This document shows positions 18,638-27,058 of a stretch of DNA of 64,000 bases, piece by piece. Where the stretch lies: contig NZ_CP177354.1 in assembly GCF_046844695.1 (NCBI RefSeq), positions 3,224,001-3,288,000 of the forward strand. Reading direction: 5' to 3'. Under the pieces are notes generated by a model. The model searched no databases. It was not told the DNA's origin and saw only the letters and a list, made by a program, of their open reading frames with translations. The DNA is from Pokkaliibacter plantistimulans (lineage in GTDB: Bacteria > Pseudomonadota > Gammaproteobacteria > Pseudomonadales > Balneatricaceae). A program made the translations under genes and the position numbers. Numbering within the stretch: position 1 is the first letter of the stretch; each line of letters begins with the position of its first letter.

Positions 18638-19518
18638 TGAGCGTATTGATCAATAAAGACACCAAAGTGATCTGCCAGGGTTTCACTGGTAGTCAGGGTA
18701 CTTTCCACTCTGAGCAGGCACTGGCCTACGGCACTCAGATGGTGGGTGGTGTTACCCCCGGTAAAGGTGGTCAGACTCACCTGGGCCTGCCAGTGTTCAA
18801 CACTGTCAAGGAAGCTGTAGACGCTACTGGCGCTGAAGCTTCAGTTATCTACGTTCCTGCTCCTTTCTGCAAAGACTCCATCCTGGAAGCTGCTAACGCT
18901 GGTATCAAACTGATCGTTTGTATCACCGAAGGTATTCCTACGCTGGATATGCTGGACGTTAAAGTGAAGTGTGACGAACTGGGTGTGCGCCTGATCGGCC
19001 CTAACTGCCCAGGCGTTATCACTCCCGGAGAGTGCAAAATCGGTATCATGCCTGGCCACATTCACCTGCCAGGTAAAGTCGGTATCGTATCTCGCTCCGG
19101 TACTCTGACTTATGAAGCTGTCAAGCAGACTACTGACGCTGGTTTCGGTCAGTCTACCTGCGTAGGTATCGGTGGTGACCCCATCCCCGGTTCTAACTTC
19201 ATCGACATCCTGAAACTGTTCCAGGAAGACCCACAGACCGAAGCGATTGTGATGATCGGTGAAATCGGTGGTACTGCTGAAGAAGAAGCGGCTGCGTTCA
19301 TCAAAGCCAACGTTACCAAGCCTGTTGTTTCCTATATCGCGGGTGTTACTGCTCCTGCTGGTAAGCGTATGGGTCACGCTGGGGCAATCATCTCTGGCGG
19401 TAAAGGTACTGCTGATGAGAAGTTTGCAGCTCTGGAAGACGCTGGTGTTAAAACTGTTCGCTCCCTGGCTGACATCGGCAAGGCGTTGGCTGAACTGACT
19501 GGCTGGGCAATGAAGTAA
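18637..19518 (+). CDS. sucD: Succinate-CoA ligase alpha subunit
   Basis: 293-residue subunit with the N-terminal CoA-binding Rossmann fold (ICQGFTGSQGTFHSEQA) and the phosphorylated histidine in GHAGAIISGGKG. It completes the substrate-level phosphorylation step of the TCA cycle. Full length. A strong terminator follows, closing the TCA block. Confidence 0.98.
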   Translation: MSVLINKDTKVICQGFTGSQGTFHSEQALAYGTQMVGGVTPGKGGQTHLGLPVFNTVKEAVDATGAEASVIYVPAPFCKDSILEAANAGIKLIVCITEGIPTLDMLDVKVKCDELGVRLIGPNCPGVITPGECKIGIMPGHIHLPGKVGIVSRSGTLTYEAVKQTTDAGFGQSTCVGIGGDPIPGSNFIDILKLFQEDPQTEAIVMIGEIGGTAEEEAAAFIKANVTKPVVSYIAGVTAPAGKRMGHAGAIISGGKGTADEKFAALEDAGVKTVRSLADIGKALAELTGWAMK

Positions 19519-19558
19519 TCCTTCTCCACCAGTAAGAAAAGCGAGCCTTGTGCTCAGA

Positions 19559-19588
19559 TGCCAGTCAGTTCTGCTGACTGGCATTTTT
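19559..19588 (+). terminator. Rho-independent terminator of sucCD
   Basis: TGCCAGTCAG/CTGACTGGCA, a 10-bp stem with a 5-nt loop, then TTTTT. It lies 40 bp after the sucD stop. Confidence 0.92.
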
Positions 19589-19911
19589 ATTTTCAGAGAG
19601 AGTGCTTTGGTCGGAGCTCATGCAAGAGTGCAGCGCTCGTTCATTTTCAGCGTAATGAATGATCAGTCGATCTGTTTTTGTCGCAACAGGCGTTGTGTTC
19701 GCGACGAATGTTTTCCGTTTCATAAAGGCTTTTGCTATGGAGCTAACCAGACAGGCAAGTACCGTGAGAGCGTAAGTGCTGTGTGGGGTGGGTGATGGAA
19801 GTAATGATGGTGAATCACTTGTTATTTTGATTGCTGTGACAGATTGAGTGGTATTCGCTGGCGCTCAGCCACTCGCGGTGACAGACGCCCGGCAGGTCGG
19901 AGAAAAGCTCG
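19589..19911. other. Intergenic stretch with no recognisable gene
   Basis: Short open frames here have no recognisable domains and no ribosome sites. I see no RNA gene, repeat or promoter worth calling. It separates the TCA terminator from the decayed SDR gene and marks the left edge of the accessory segment. Confidence 0.5.
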
Positions 19912-20539
19912 TCAGATCAGACTGTCGTGTGGCCAGCCATCCAGCTGCACATTCTTTTCGGAGATATGGCTGGCCTGAGTGCTGCGCAGATGGACGCAGA
20001 CATCACGGAGCTCTTCCTGGTGGCTATCGCTTTTTGCGGCGATGCTGTCGGCGTGATGGCGACCTGCTTCCTCCCGGTCAACGCTTTCACGATTCATCAG
20101 GCGCTATAGCATGAACTCCTGACGTGGGGTATCAATGTACTCGGGCAGCAGGTTGTTGACGGTGACGTTATCCGCTCCACATCTCGGCTGATGGCTTTGC
20201 AGATAGCCGGCAGTGCGGTACGTGCCGAGGTCAACAGGTCCATCATGTAGTGGACTTCACCATGGCCGGTATAAAGGCACGGATCGGCTGGGAAAGTTGG
20301 CGTGAATGGCATAAGCAAGGTTGCTTCATGTCAGTCTTGCAGCTTACCGGCGACGAAGTGGAGCCTGTTGCTGGAGTCGCCTGCTGCAATTGCGCGGTCA
20401 CCCGTTCCAGTTTGTCAGCGTCACAGCTGTTGAGGGTGATGTTCATACTTTCGCGCAACAGTGAACGGGCGCAGGTCAAGCCCAGGCTCTGCGAGGAACC
20501 GCAGATAAATGCGCTACAGCCTTTGATTCCAAGATCCAT
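19912..20539 (-). pseudogene. Decayed short-chain dehydrogenase/reductase
   Basis: Reading leftwards from ATG 20539, an SDR start is clear: MDLGIKG, then a degraded nucleotide-binding GSSQSLGLTCARSLLRE and NITLNSCDADKLERV. The middle of the fold, with the NNAG and catalytic Tyr-x3-Lys regions, is missing. The C-terminal half resumes in other frames: SARTALPAICKAISRDVER, NVTVNNLLPEYIDT, an in-frame stop, then the end (ASHISEKNVQLDG) near 19930. At about 628 bp against roughly 780 for an intact gene, it has an internal deletion and at least two frameshifts. The original was probably a 3-oxoacyl-ACP-reductase-like enzyme. Confidence 0.8.
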
Positions 20540-20878
20540 CGAGTTCTCCGGCGGGCGCTGGTAGCCGTGTGACGGCCACAGGCGCATTCAAACCTGTAAG
20601 AGGAAAATCTCGGTGAAAAATACCTGCATGGTCTACCAGGAGCGGCGGTCGGCACGGGCGTTATAGGCTGCAAAAGGCGGTGTGTGCGGATGATCAGGCT
20701 CGGTAAAGGCGTGTCTAATTTGTCATTATCTGATGTATTTCTGGCACCCGTCATACTGACGTCAGTTCCGCAACAGCAGGGTGATCCGCGCTGGAGCGAC
20801 TATGCTTAGTCGATGGCTTTTGCTTGGCGTCGACGGATTGCCTGAGAGCATATTCCCCGGCAGCTCGGCAAACGCCAG
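20540..20878. other. Intergenic stretch with no recognisable gene
   Basis: This is the gap between the start of the decayed SDR gene and the GGDEF gene on the other strand. Overlapping open frames on both strands give no recognisable protein. I see no clear promoter pair or RNA structure. Confidence 0.5.
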
Positions 20879-22066
20879 GTGGAATTGCTCTTGCTTGAGA
20901 TGAACGCATCTATGCTGTCTACCCAGATCGTCCACACTATTGGTACATCCATCTATTTTGTGGTCTTTATCCTGCTGTTCTGGTTCAGCCGGATACCCCG
21001 TGCCAATACGGCTGCTCGCTGGTGGGCGAGAGCGATCTTGTTTGCGCTGCTGTCTCGGTTGCTGCTGTTTATCCTGTTTTCTCTTGAGCAGGAGCCACTG
21101 GCACTGCTGTTTTACGGCAGCTTTAGCGTTCTGGAAAAAGCCTGTCTTGCAGTGGGTATCTGCCGTTTTTTCAATCTAACCACAGCACTGCGCTGGTTCT
21201 GGGCTGGCGCGCTGATTACCGAGCTGTGGTTGCTGATCACCTGGCTGCTGCACTGCCCGACACTGGTGCTCACCGCTGGTTTAAGCGCGTTCAATATTGC
21301 ATGTCTGCTCTATGTCGCAGGTACGGCCTGGCGTGAGCGACAGAGTCTGCATCGCCTGATGACGGCGTTATCGGCTACCAGCAGCTTGCTGGCGCTGCAC
21401 TGGCTGTTTGCTTTCCCCACCATGGAAGTGCTGCCGGAATGGAAAGTGCTCGGTTTGCTGGTGGGTACGGTACTGATGCTGACGCAGTATCTGCTGCTGT
21501 TGATGGCGGTTCTGGTGGTACTTCAGCAGCGCTTGCTGGATGCCGAAGAACGGGCGCTGGAGCTGGCCTTTCATGATCCGCTCACCGGGTTAAACAACAA
21601 GCTCTATATGGGAAAGCTGTTTGAGCAGGCGCTGGCGCTGGCGAGCCGCCTCAATCAGCTGCTGGCGGTCATTTACATTGATCTGGATAACTTCAAACCC
21701 ATCAACGACGGTGCCGGGCATAGCGTGGGCGATGAAGTGCTGAAAATTGTTGCCAGACGTCTTCAGTCGCATACCCGCAGTGCCGACATCTGTGCCCGCA
21801 TCGGCGGCGATGAATTTATGGTGATTGCGACCCAGCTGGAGGATGAAAATCAGGCCAGAGTTATCGCCGAGAAACTGCGCAGCTACGTCACCGAGGTCAT
21901 TCACATCGGCAACAGGAGTTATCATCTGGGTGCCAGCATTGGCATCAGTCTTTACCCTTACCACGGCAGCAGCCTGCAACAGCTGATCCAGAATGCTGAT
22001 AGCGCCATGTATCAGGCCAAGCGTAACGGCAAGAACGGCTATCAGATCTTTGGCAAGCCGGGCTAG
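20879..22066 (+). CDS. Membrane-bound diguanylate cyclase (GGDEF)
   Basis: 395-residue protein. The N-terminal half is hydrophobic, with about six to seven membrane helices and no named sensor domain that I recognise. The C-terminal 165 residues are a GGDEF domain. The active site is intact (RIGGDEFMV) and an RxxD inhibitory site (RSAD) lies five residues before it, so it should make c-di-GMP under product feedback. LAFHDPLTGLNNK opens the domain. The start is uncertain: GTG 20879, TTG 20891 (AGGTGG 7 nt away) and ATG 20900 are in frame. It stands alone between a pseudogene and the radical SAM gene. Confidence 0.9.
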   Translation: MELLLLEMNASMLSTQIVHTIGTSIYFVVFILLFWFSRIPRANTAARWWARAILFALLSRLLLFILFSLEQEPLALLFYGSFSVLEKACLAVGICRFFNLTTALRWFWAGALITELWLLITWLLHCPTLVLTAGLSAFNIACLLYVAGTAWRERQSLHRLMTALSATSSLLALHWLFAFPTMEVLPEWKVLGLLVGTVLMLTQYLLLLMAVLVVLQQRLLDAEERALELAFHDPLTGLNNKLYMGKLFEQALALASRLNQLLAVIYIDLDNFKPINDGAGHSVGDEVLKIVARRLQSHTRSADICARIGGDEFMVIATQLEDENQARVIAEKLRSYVTEVIHIGNRSYHLGASIGISLYPYHGSSLQQLIQNADSAMYQAKRNGKNGYQIFGKPG

Positions 22067-22088
22067 CGCTTTCGCCCGTGTGACGTGA

Positions 22089-23255
22089 TCACCACAAACT
22101 CATTTGGCCCGGCGCCTGAAAGCGGCTGCAGTCCAGTGGCAGGCGGCGCTGATTGAGACCGTAACGCTTACAGGCCAGCCTGAAGCGCTGGGCAATCAGG
22201 TCGGCAAACTGACCGGTGCCACGCATACGTGTGCCAAAGCTGGCATCGTAGTCTTTGCCGTCACGGCTCTGGCGCACCAGGCTCATGATATGGTCGGCGC
22301 GCTGCGGGTAGTGCTGTTGCAGCCAGTCCTGAAACAGCGGGCTGACTTCCAACGGTAGGCGCAGCAGCACATAGTTGGCGCTGGTCGCGCCCGCACCGGC
22401 CGCGGTCTGTAGCAGGCGTTCTATCTCCACATCATTCAGCGCCGGGATGATCGGCGCCATCATCACGCCGACGGGCACACCGGCTTTGGCCAGCCGCTCT
22501 ATGACCTTGAGGCGGGCGGTAACGGTGGCTGTACGGGGTTCAAGTGTGCTGCGCAGCGTATCGTCAAGACTGGTCAGGCTGATGTACACGGCACACAGCT
22601 GCTCGCTGGCCATTTCCTGCAGAATATCCAGATCGCGCAGAATCAGTGCACCTTTGGTCACGACCGAGAAGGGCTGCTTGAAGCGTCGGCAGACTTCCAG
22701 CAGGGAGCGGGTCAGGCGGTACTGGGATTCAATTGGCTGATAGGCATCGGTATTGGCGCCCAGCGCGATGACCTGACACTGGTAACCCGGTTTTTGCAGG
22801 GTTTCCTCCAGCAGCCGGGCGGCGTTGTGCTTGTAGATCAGCCGGGTTTCAAAATCGAGGCCGGGCGACATATCCCAGTAGGCATGACTGGGGCGGGCAA
22901 AGCAGTAGATGCAGCCGTGTTCACAACCGCGATAGGGGTTGAGGCTGACATCGAAAGGAATGTCCGGTGAGGTATTGCGTGACAGGATGCTTTTGCTGGT
23001 TTCCTGCCGTACCTCGGTCGCGATGGAGGGTTGATCCTCCGCTGCATCGTGGTACCAGCCATCATCCACCTGTTCCAGTGACTGACCATGAAAACGGTTG
23101 TGCGGGTTGTTCAGCGCGCCACGGTGACGCATGGCCTGTCTGTCGCTGTGTAACTGGCTGGCAGGCTGGCGGAAAAAGACCTTGGGTTCAGGCATCGCGG
23201 CAGGCTCAAAATAACTGGCTGTATATACAGTATTTTTGTCGGCGCCGTTTTGCAA
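22089..23255 (-). CDS. PA0069 family radical SAM protein
   Basis: 388-residue radical SAM enzyme. The cluster motif is CEHGCIYC (CxxxCxxC), preceded by NPYRGC, as in the PA0069/Rv2578c group often described as spore-photoproduct-lyase- or repair-like. A long N-terminal region (FRQPASQLHSDRQAMRHRGALNN and SILSRNTSPDIPFDVSLNP) is typical of the group. The substrate is unknown. Start ATG 23255; MPEPKVFF (23195) is a possible later start. It lies downstream of, and on the same strand as, the aromatic operon, but its family is widespread and the link may be only positional. Confidence 0.85.
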   Translation of the reverse strand: MQNGADKNTVYTASYFEPAAMPEPKVFFRQPASQLHSDRQAMRHRGALNNPHNRFHGQSLEQVDDGWYHDAAEDQPSIATEVRQETSKSILSRNTSPDIPFDVSLNPYRGCEHGCIYCFARPSHAYWDMSPGLDFETRLIYKHNAARLLEETLQKPGYQCQVIALGANTDAYQPIESQYRLTRSLLEVCRRFKQPFSVVTKGALILRDLDILQEMASEQLCAVYISLTSLDDTLRSTLEPRTATVTARLKVIERLAKAGVPVGVMMAPIIPALNDVEIERLLQTAAGAGATSANYVLLRLPLEVSPLFQDWLQQHYPQRADHIMSLVRQSRDGKDYDASFGTRMRGTGQFADLIAQRFRLACKRYGLNQRRLPLDCSRFQAPGQMSLW

Positions 23256-23330
23256 GAAGGAAATGAAAAGAGCTGCCGAGGGGAAGCGACAGCTCCGGGG
23301 TGTGCGCTTGCGGATCAGCTGTGGAGCTGA

Positions 23331-24269
23331 TCAGAAGTGATGATTGAAGCGCAGGATAAAGCGGTTACCCTGCGCCCGGTTTTCTGCATCCTGCTCGAAA
23401 TAGAGGTTGGCAAACATCGAGTCATCCTGACCGAGTTTGTAGACCATACCCGGACCGATAGCCCAGACCTTCTCGCGTCGTCCTTTCACGTCTTCACCGT
23501 CCACCTGGGTATCGGTGATCTGCTTCAGCCAGTAGCCGTTCAGGCCGACACTCATGTTGGCGTTCAGCGCGTATTCAGTCGTGAAGTTGGCATGCAGCGC
23601 CTGTCCGGCCTGACTGTCATGGCTAGCACCAAGGCTGGTCGATGGGTCGTCATTCTTGCCATTCCACAGATAGAACAGGCGTCCCGAAAACGACCACTTG
23701 GGTGTCACCCACAGGGTGGCGGCGTAGTAGGGGTTGATGTTCCAGTAGTTATTGCCGGGGTTGATGGCCTTGTTGCGGTCATAGCTGCCGGTAGGAATGC
23801 TGACATCCAGCTCGATGCGCTGGGAAAAACGCGGACCGTTCTCGCCCATGATGGGATCGAACTGCAGGAAGGCGCCGACAATGGTGTCGCCCAGACCGGT
23901 CTGGCTGTCCAGCGCAGCATGGTTGAGACCGTCGTCCACCCTGGCATCGGCAACCCAGGGCAGCAGCACAGTGACGCCGGGAGAGGCATTGCCCCAGCGC
24001 AGATCGGACTGATAGATGACCTGCGTCAGAGGCACAAACAGGTTGATGTCCTGTTTGGGCAGGCCGAGCTTGTTACCGTCGGCATCGTTCATCCGCTTGG
24101 AGTTGATGGACTGCAGATACTCGATGGCGTACCAGCCCGGGCCGTTGGGAGCCGGAGCGCCATCGTAGAAACTGGTGCCGCCGAGATTGACGGCAGGCAG
24201 ATCGTAGGCAGAAGCGGCAACAGGCAGCCCTGCCAGGCCAAGGGCCAGCATGATGGAAGTGCTACGCAT
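23331..24269 (-). CDS. SphA/MetA-pathway outer-membrane protein (PF13557-like)
   Basis: 312-residue protein with a Sec signal peptide (MRSTSIMLALGLAGLPVAASA). The rest alternates short hydrophobic strands with turns and ends in a terminal Phe (LRFNHHF), as outer-membrane beta-barrels do. It resembles the phenol meta-pathway/SphA family, which is often encoded with aromatic or hydrophobic compound catabolism and thought to be an uptake channel. It is third in the aldehyde dehydrogenase-calA-sphA run (124 bp after calA), so a role in coniferyl alcohol or related aromatic uptake is inferred. Confidence 0.8.
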   Translation of the reverse strand: MRSTSIMLALGLAGLPVAASAYDLPAVNLGGTSFYDGAPAPNGPGWYAIEYLQSINSKRMNDADGNKLGLPKQDINLFVPLTQVIYQSDLRWGNASPGVTVLLPWVADARVDDGLNHAALDSQTGLGDTIVGAFLQFDPIMGENGPRFSQRIELDVSIPTGSYDRNKAINPGNNYWNINPYYAATLWVTPKWSFSGRLFYLWNGKNDDPSTSLGASHDSQAGQALHANFTTEYALNANMSVGLNGYWLKQITDTQVDGEDVKGRREKVWAIGPGMVYKLGQDDSMFANLYFEQDAENRAQGNRFILRFNHHF

Positions 24270-24393
24270 GGGAAAACCTCGATTATTGTTGTTGTCGGGG
24301 TGTCATGCAGCGGCGAGCGGTCGCAGAGCGTGGAGGGGAGCCAGACTCCGCCAGACCGTATCGTCGCCGTTATGTTTTGGTTGCTAATGCGCT

Positions 24394-25161
24394 TTACAGA
24401 TAGCTGGCCGCCAGCCCGCCATCGACCGGGATAGTGGCACCACAAACCCAGCGTGCGGCATCGGAGCAAAGGAAGGCGATCACCGCGGCCACCTCGTCGG
24501 CATAGGCGGGGCGCTTCATGCGGTGAGCATCTTTTTGCACCCGTTCTTCACCCAGCATGGTGACGAAGTCACCCAGAATCGGGGTAAACACCGGGCCGGG
24601 CGCGACGCAGTTGAGACGGACGTTATGTTCGAGAAACCACGGCGATGCCTGTTGCGTGGTCCAGACGATCAGCGCTTCCTTGAAATACTGGTAGCAGGTT
24701 TCCTGAGCGACCGGGTTGGCATCCAGCCAGGCTAGCCCCTCGGCATAGCTGGACGTGGCCGCCAGTGCCTTGTGCTGTTCCAGTCGTGCGGGCCATTCAG
24801 CACCCAGGATGGAGGCGATGTTGACGATGCCAGCTGCCGGGCTAAAGCGGGGCAGTAGTGTCTGGCAGAGGTGGCGCAGGCCAAGGTAGTTGACCTTGCC
24901 GACCAGCTCGGCAGGGGCGGTGCCCGGTACACCGGCGATATTGCACAGCCCATCAATGCTGGCGGGCAGTGCATCGACCAGGGCATCGATCTGTGCAGTG
25001 CTGCTCAGATCGACCTGAATAAAGTCATCCAGAGTCATGGCCGGGGCATTACGATCCAGACCAATGACTCGTGCTCCCTGAAAGCGGGCCAGACGGGCGA
25101 CTTCGGCACCGATACCAGAGGCGACGCCGGTGATGACGAGGGTTTTGTTGTTCAGGCTCAT
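24394..25161 (-). CDS. calA: Coniferyl alcohol dehydrogenase (SDR family)
   Basis: 255-residue short-chain dehydrogenase that closely follows CalA of eugenol-degrading Pseudomonas. Features: a modified N-terminal NAD site (TGVASGIGAEVARL), DGLCNIAGVPGTAP, NIASILGAEWPARL, the catalytic YQYFKEAL (Tyr-x3-Lys), and CVAPGPVFTPILGDFVTMLG, then RMKRPAYADEVA. It oxidises coniferyl alcohol to coniferyl aldehyde. I start it at ATG 25161, where AAAGAGAA precedes; the frame stays open 39 codons further upstream without a ribosome site and would overlap the previous gene. It lies 91 bp after the aldehyde dehydrogenase on the same strand. Confidence 0.88.
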   Translation of the reverse strand: MSLNNKTLVITGVASGIGAEVARLARFQGARVIGLDRNAPAMTLDDFIQVDLSSTAQIDALVDALPASIDGLCNIAGVPGTAPAELVGKVNYLGLRHLCQTLLPRFSPAAGIVNIASILGAEWPARLEQHKALAATSSYAEGLAWLDANPVAQETCYQYFKEALIVWTTQQASPWFLEHNVRLNCVAPGPVFTPILGDFVTMLGEERVQKDAHRMKRPAYADEVAAVIAFLCSDAARWVCGATIPVDGGLAASYL

Positions 25162-25252
25162 GATGTTGTTCTCTTTATTGTTCATGGACAGTCGTGGGAA
25201 AACGTCGCTGCAGGGCGAAGGCACCGTGATGCAGCCGATGGTGAACAGGTGC

Positions 25253-26731
25253 TCAAAAGGGGTAGCGGGTCGGCTCACCCTTGATAGTCACCCACTGCCA
25301 GTGGGTGTAGTTGTCCCAGTCAGTCGGGCCGCCTACACCGCCGCCGTTGCCTGAGTTGCCGCAGCCGCCGAACGGATTGATACATTCGTCGTTGACCGTC
25401 TGATCATTGATATGCAACAGCCCGGTGTGCAGTTGCTGGCCGAGAGTAAGGGCGCGATTGATGTCGGCAGAGATCACCGCTCCAGCCAGACCGTATTCGG
25501 TGTCGTTGGCCAGCATCACGGCCTCTTCGTCGCTCTGGAAGGTGACGATAGTGGCGACCGGGCCGAAGATTTCCTCATCAAAACAGCGCATGCCGGGTGT
25601 CACGTTGGACAGCACGGTGGGGGAGTAGAACAGCCCGTCGTAGTTGCCGCCGGCTTCCAGCCGCGCACCGGCGGCGATGGAGTCCTGCACGATGCCGTGC
25701 ACCCGTTGCAGCTGACGATGGTTGATCAGTGGCCCCAGCGCCACCTGCCCGGAGGTTGGGTCACCGACGGGCAGGTGGACGGCTTTTTCCACGATTCTGG
25801 CGATCAGCGCCGGAGCCACGTTTTCCTGCACCAGTATGCGACCTGAGGCCATGCAGATCTGGCCCTGATGCATATAAGCACCCCAGGCCACATTGCTGGC
25901 GGCGAGGTCGAGGTCGGCATCATCAAGGATGATCAGCGAGCTTTTTCCCCCCAGCTCCAGCGCGACTTTTTTCAGATTGCGGCCACAGGCTTCACCGACT
26001 TTACGGCCTGCTGCGGTTGAACCGGTAAAGGCCACCATGCCGATTTCAGGGGCATTGCACAGGGCTTCACCTGCTTCGACACCGCCGGGCAGGACCTGAT
26101 ACAAGCCCTTGGGCAGACCCGCATGGGCAAAGGCCAGTGCCATGATCAGCCCGCCGCTCACCGGTGTTTGTGGATCAGGCTTGCTGACCACCGCATTGCC
26201 GGTGGCCAGTGCGGGCGCGATGGAGCGCAGTGACAGAATCAGAGGGAAGTTGAACGGCGAAATAACACCGACCACGCCGTGAGGAACGCGCTGGGCATAG
26301 GACAGCCGCCCCGGAACACTGGGAAGCGTCAGACCGTTGGGTTGCAGCAGCATGGCCGAGGACAGTTGCAGCAGGGTAATGGCTTCGCGCACTTCATGCT
26401 GGCCCTTGGGGATGATGCCGCCGGTTTCACGAGCGATAAACAGGCTCAGTTCATCGAAGTGCTGCTGCAGGTAGTCGGCAGCGCGCAGGAAGATAGCGGC
26501 CCGCTCTCGGGGAGGCATCTTCACCCACTGCTGTTGTGCGAGTTTGGCACTGGTGGCCGCGGTCAGCACGTCTTCGGCTGTGGCCATCCCGGTGATGGTC
26601 AACGTCTCCTGCGTGGCAGGTTCCTGCACCGGGTTCAGGCCGCCGCTGGCGGTAATCCAGTCTCCGTTGAACAGCTTGCCATGCCAGAGATGATGCTTGA
26701 GCACGGCAGTGGAGGATGTACTTGTTGTCAT
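25253..26731 (-). CDS. Aromatic aldehyde dehydrogenase (benzaldehyde/vanillin/coniferyl aldehyde type)
   Basis: 492-residue NAD(P)-dependent aldehyde dehydrogenase. It has the cofactor segment ISPFNFPLILSLRSIAPALATGNAVVSKP, the general-base Glu in ELGGKSS and the nucleophile Cys in QGQICMASGR. The N-terminus (HLWHGKLFNGDWI) and overall pattern fit the XylC/AreC benzaldehyde dehydrogenase branch. With calA and fcs-ech nearby it could oxidise coniferyl aldehyde, vanillin or both. ATG 26731 is preceded by GGAG; the open frame runs 63 codons further upstream through the promoter and is not coding there. First gene of the sigma-54-driven operon. Confidence 0.88.
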   Translation of the reverse strand: MTTSTSSTAVLKHHLWHGKLFNGDWITASGGLNPVQEPATQETLTITGMATAEDVLTAATSAKLAQQQWVKMPPRERAAIFLRAADYLQQHFDELSLFIARETGGIIPKGQHEVREAITLLQLSSAMLLQPNGLTLPSVPGRLSYAQRVPHGVVGVISPFNFPLILSLRSIAPALATGNAVVSKPDPQTPVSGGLIMALAFAHAGLPKGLYQVLPGGVEAGEALCNAPEIGMVAFTGSTAAGRKVGEACGRNLKKVALELGGKSSLIILDDADLDLAASNVAWGAYMHQGQICMASGRILVQENVAPALIARIVEKAVHLPVGDPTSGQVALGPLINHRQLQRVHGIVQDSIAAGARLEAGGNYDGLFYSPTVLSNVTPGMRCFDEEIFGPVATIVTFQSDEEAVMLANDTEYGLAGAVISADINRALTLGQQLHTGLLHINDQTVNDECINPFGGCGNSGNGGGVGGPTDWDNYTHWQWVTIKGEPTRYPF

Positions 26732-26774
26732 TATTGGGTCTCCAGTCAGCAATTGAGCTTGCCTGGCAGCTATC

Positions 26775-26790
26775 GCAAACGCTGTGCCCA
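26775..26790 (-). promoter_or_regulatory. Sigma-54 (-24/-12) promoter of the aldehyde dehydrogenase operon
   Basis: On the minus strand the sequence is TGGGCACAGCGTTTGC: GG and GC separated by exactly 10 nt, with GGCAC and TTTGC matching the RpoN consensus. The predicted start near 26763 lies about 32 nt before the aldehyde dehydrogenase ATG. The divergent gene encodes a sigma-54 activator. Confidence 0.8.
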
Positions 26791-26866
26791 ATCGTCGATC
26801 AGGCCCTGAAAAATCTGATGAGGCATATATAACTATCTGAATTTTATAAAGATATTCGCTATGTCT

Positions 26867-26910
26867 GTGGATTTGGGCGCATCCACTGCAGCGCCTAATG
26901 TAAAGCGCTG
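26867..26910. promoter_or_regulatory. Two inverted repeats, candidate activator sites (UAS)
   Basis: GTGGAT-N8-ATCCAC (26867-26886) and CAGCGC-N10-GCGCTG (26889-26910) lie about 105-150 bp upstream of the predicted sigma-54 start, the usual position for XylR/DmpR-type enhancer sites. The two arms are not copies of each other, so the assignment is tentative. Confidence 0.4.
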
Positions 26911-26931
26911 GATTTCTCATTTAGTAAAGAG

Positions 26932-26948
26932 TATCAAGTAAACTGATA
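26932..26948. promoter_or_regulatory. Operator copy 1 of the 17-bp dyad (TATCA-N7-TGATA)
   Basis: TATCAAGTAAACTGATA. The same 17-bp pattern recurs at 28878-28894 and 30562-30578. This copy lies 110 bp upstream of the sigma-54 activator ATG and about 170 bp upstream of the aldehyde dehydrogenase start. No convincing sigma-70 hexamers were found beside it. Confidence 0.55.
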
Positions 26949-27058
26949 AAAAATTGATGATTTGCGCAACCTGCCAGGAGGCACCCTCCACTCAGGAAGC
27001 AGTCGGCGAGCGAATGCCCGCCGACGTAATTCACTGTCTTTTTCGGGGAATAACAACA

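Noticed and set aside
23337..24434. 365-codon open frame antisense to the SphA-like gene
   Set aside because: The minus strand gives a signal peptide and barrel protein in an operon; the plus-strand product is a shadow.
26932..26948. Reading operator copy 1 as the XylR-type enhancer of the sigma-54 promoter
   Set aside because: The same sequence occurs at two sigma-70-like promoters without -24/-12 elements, so a shared MarR operator fits better. It remains possible that it serves both.
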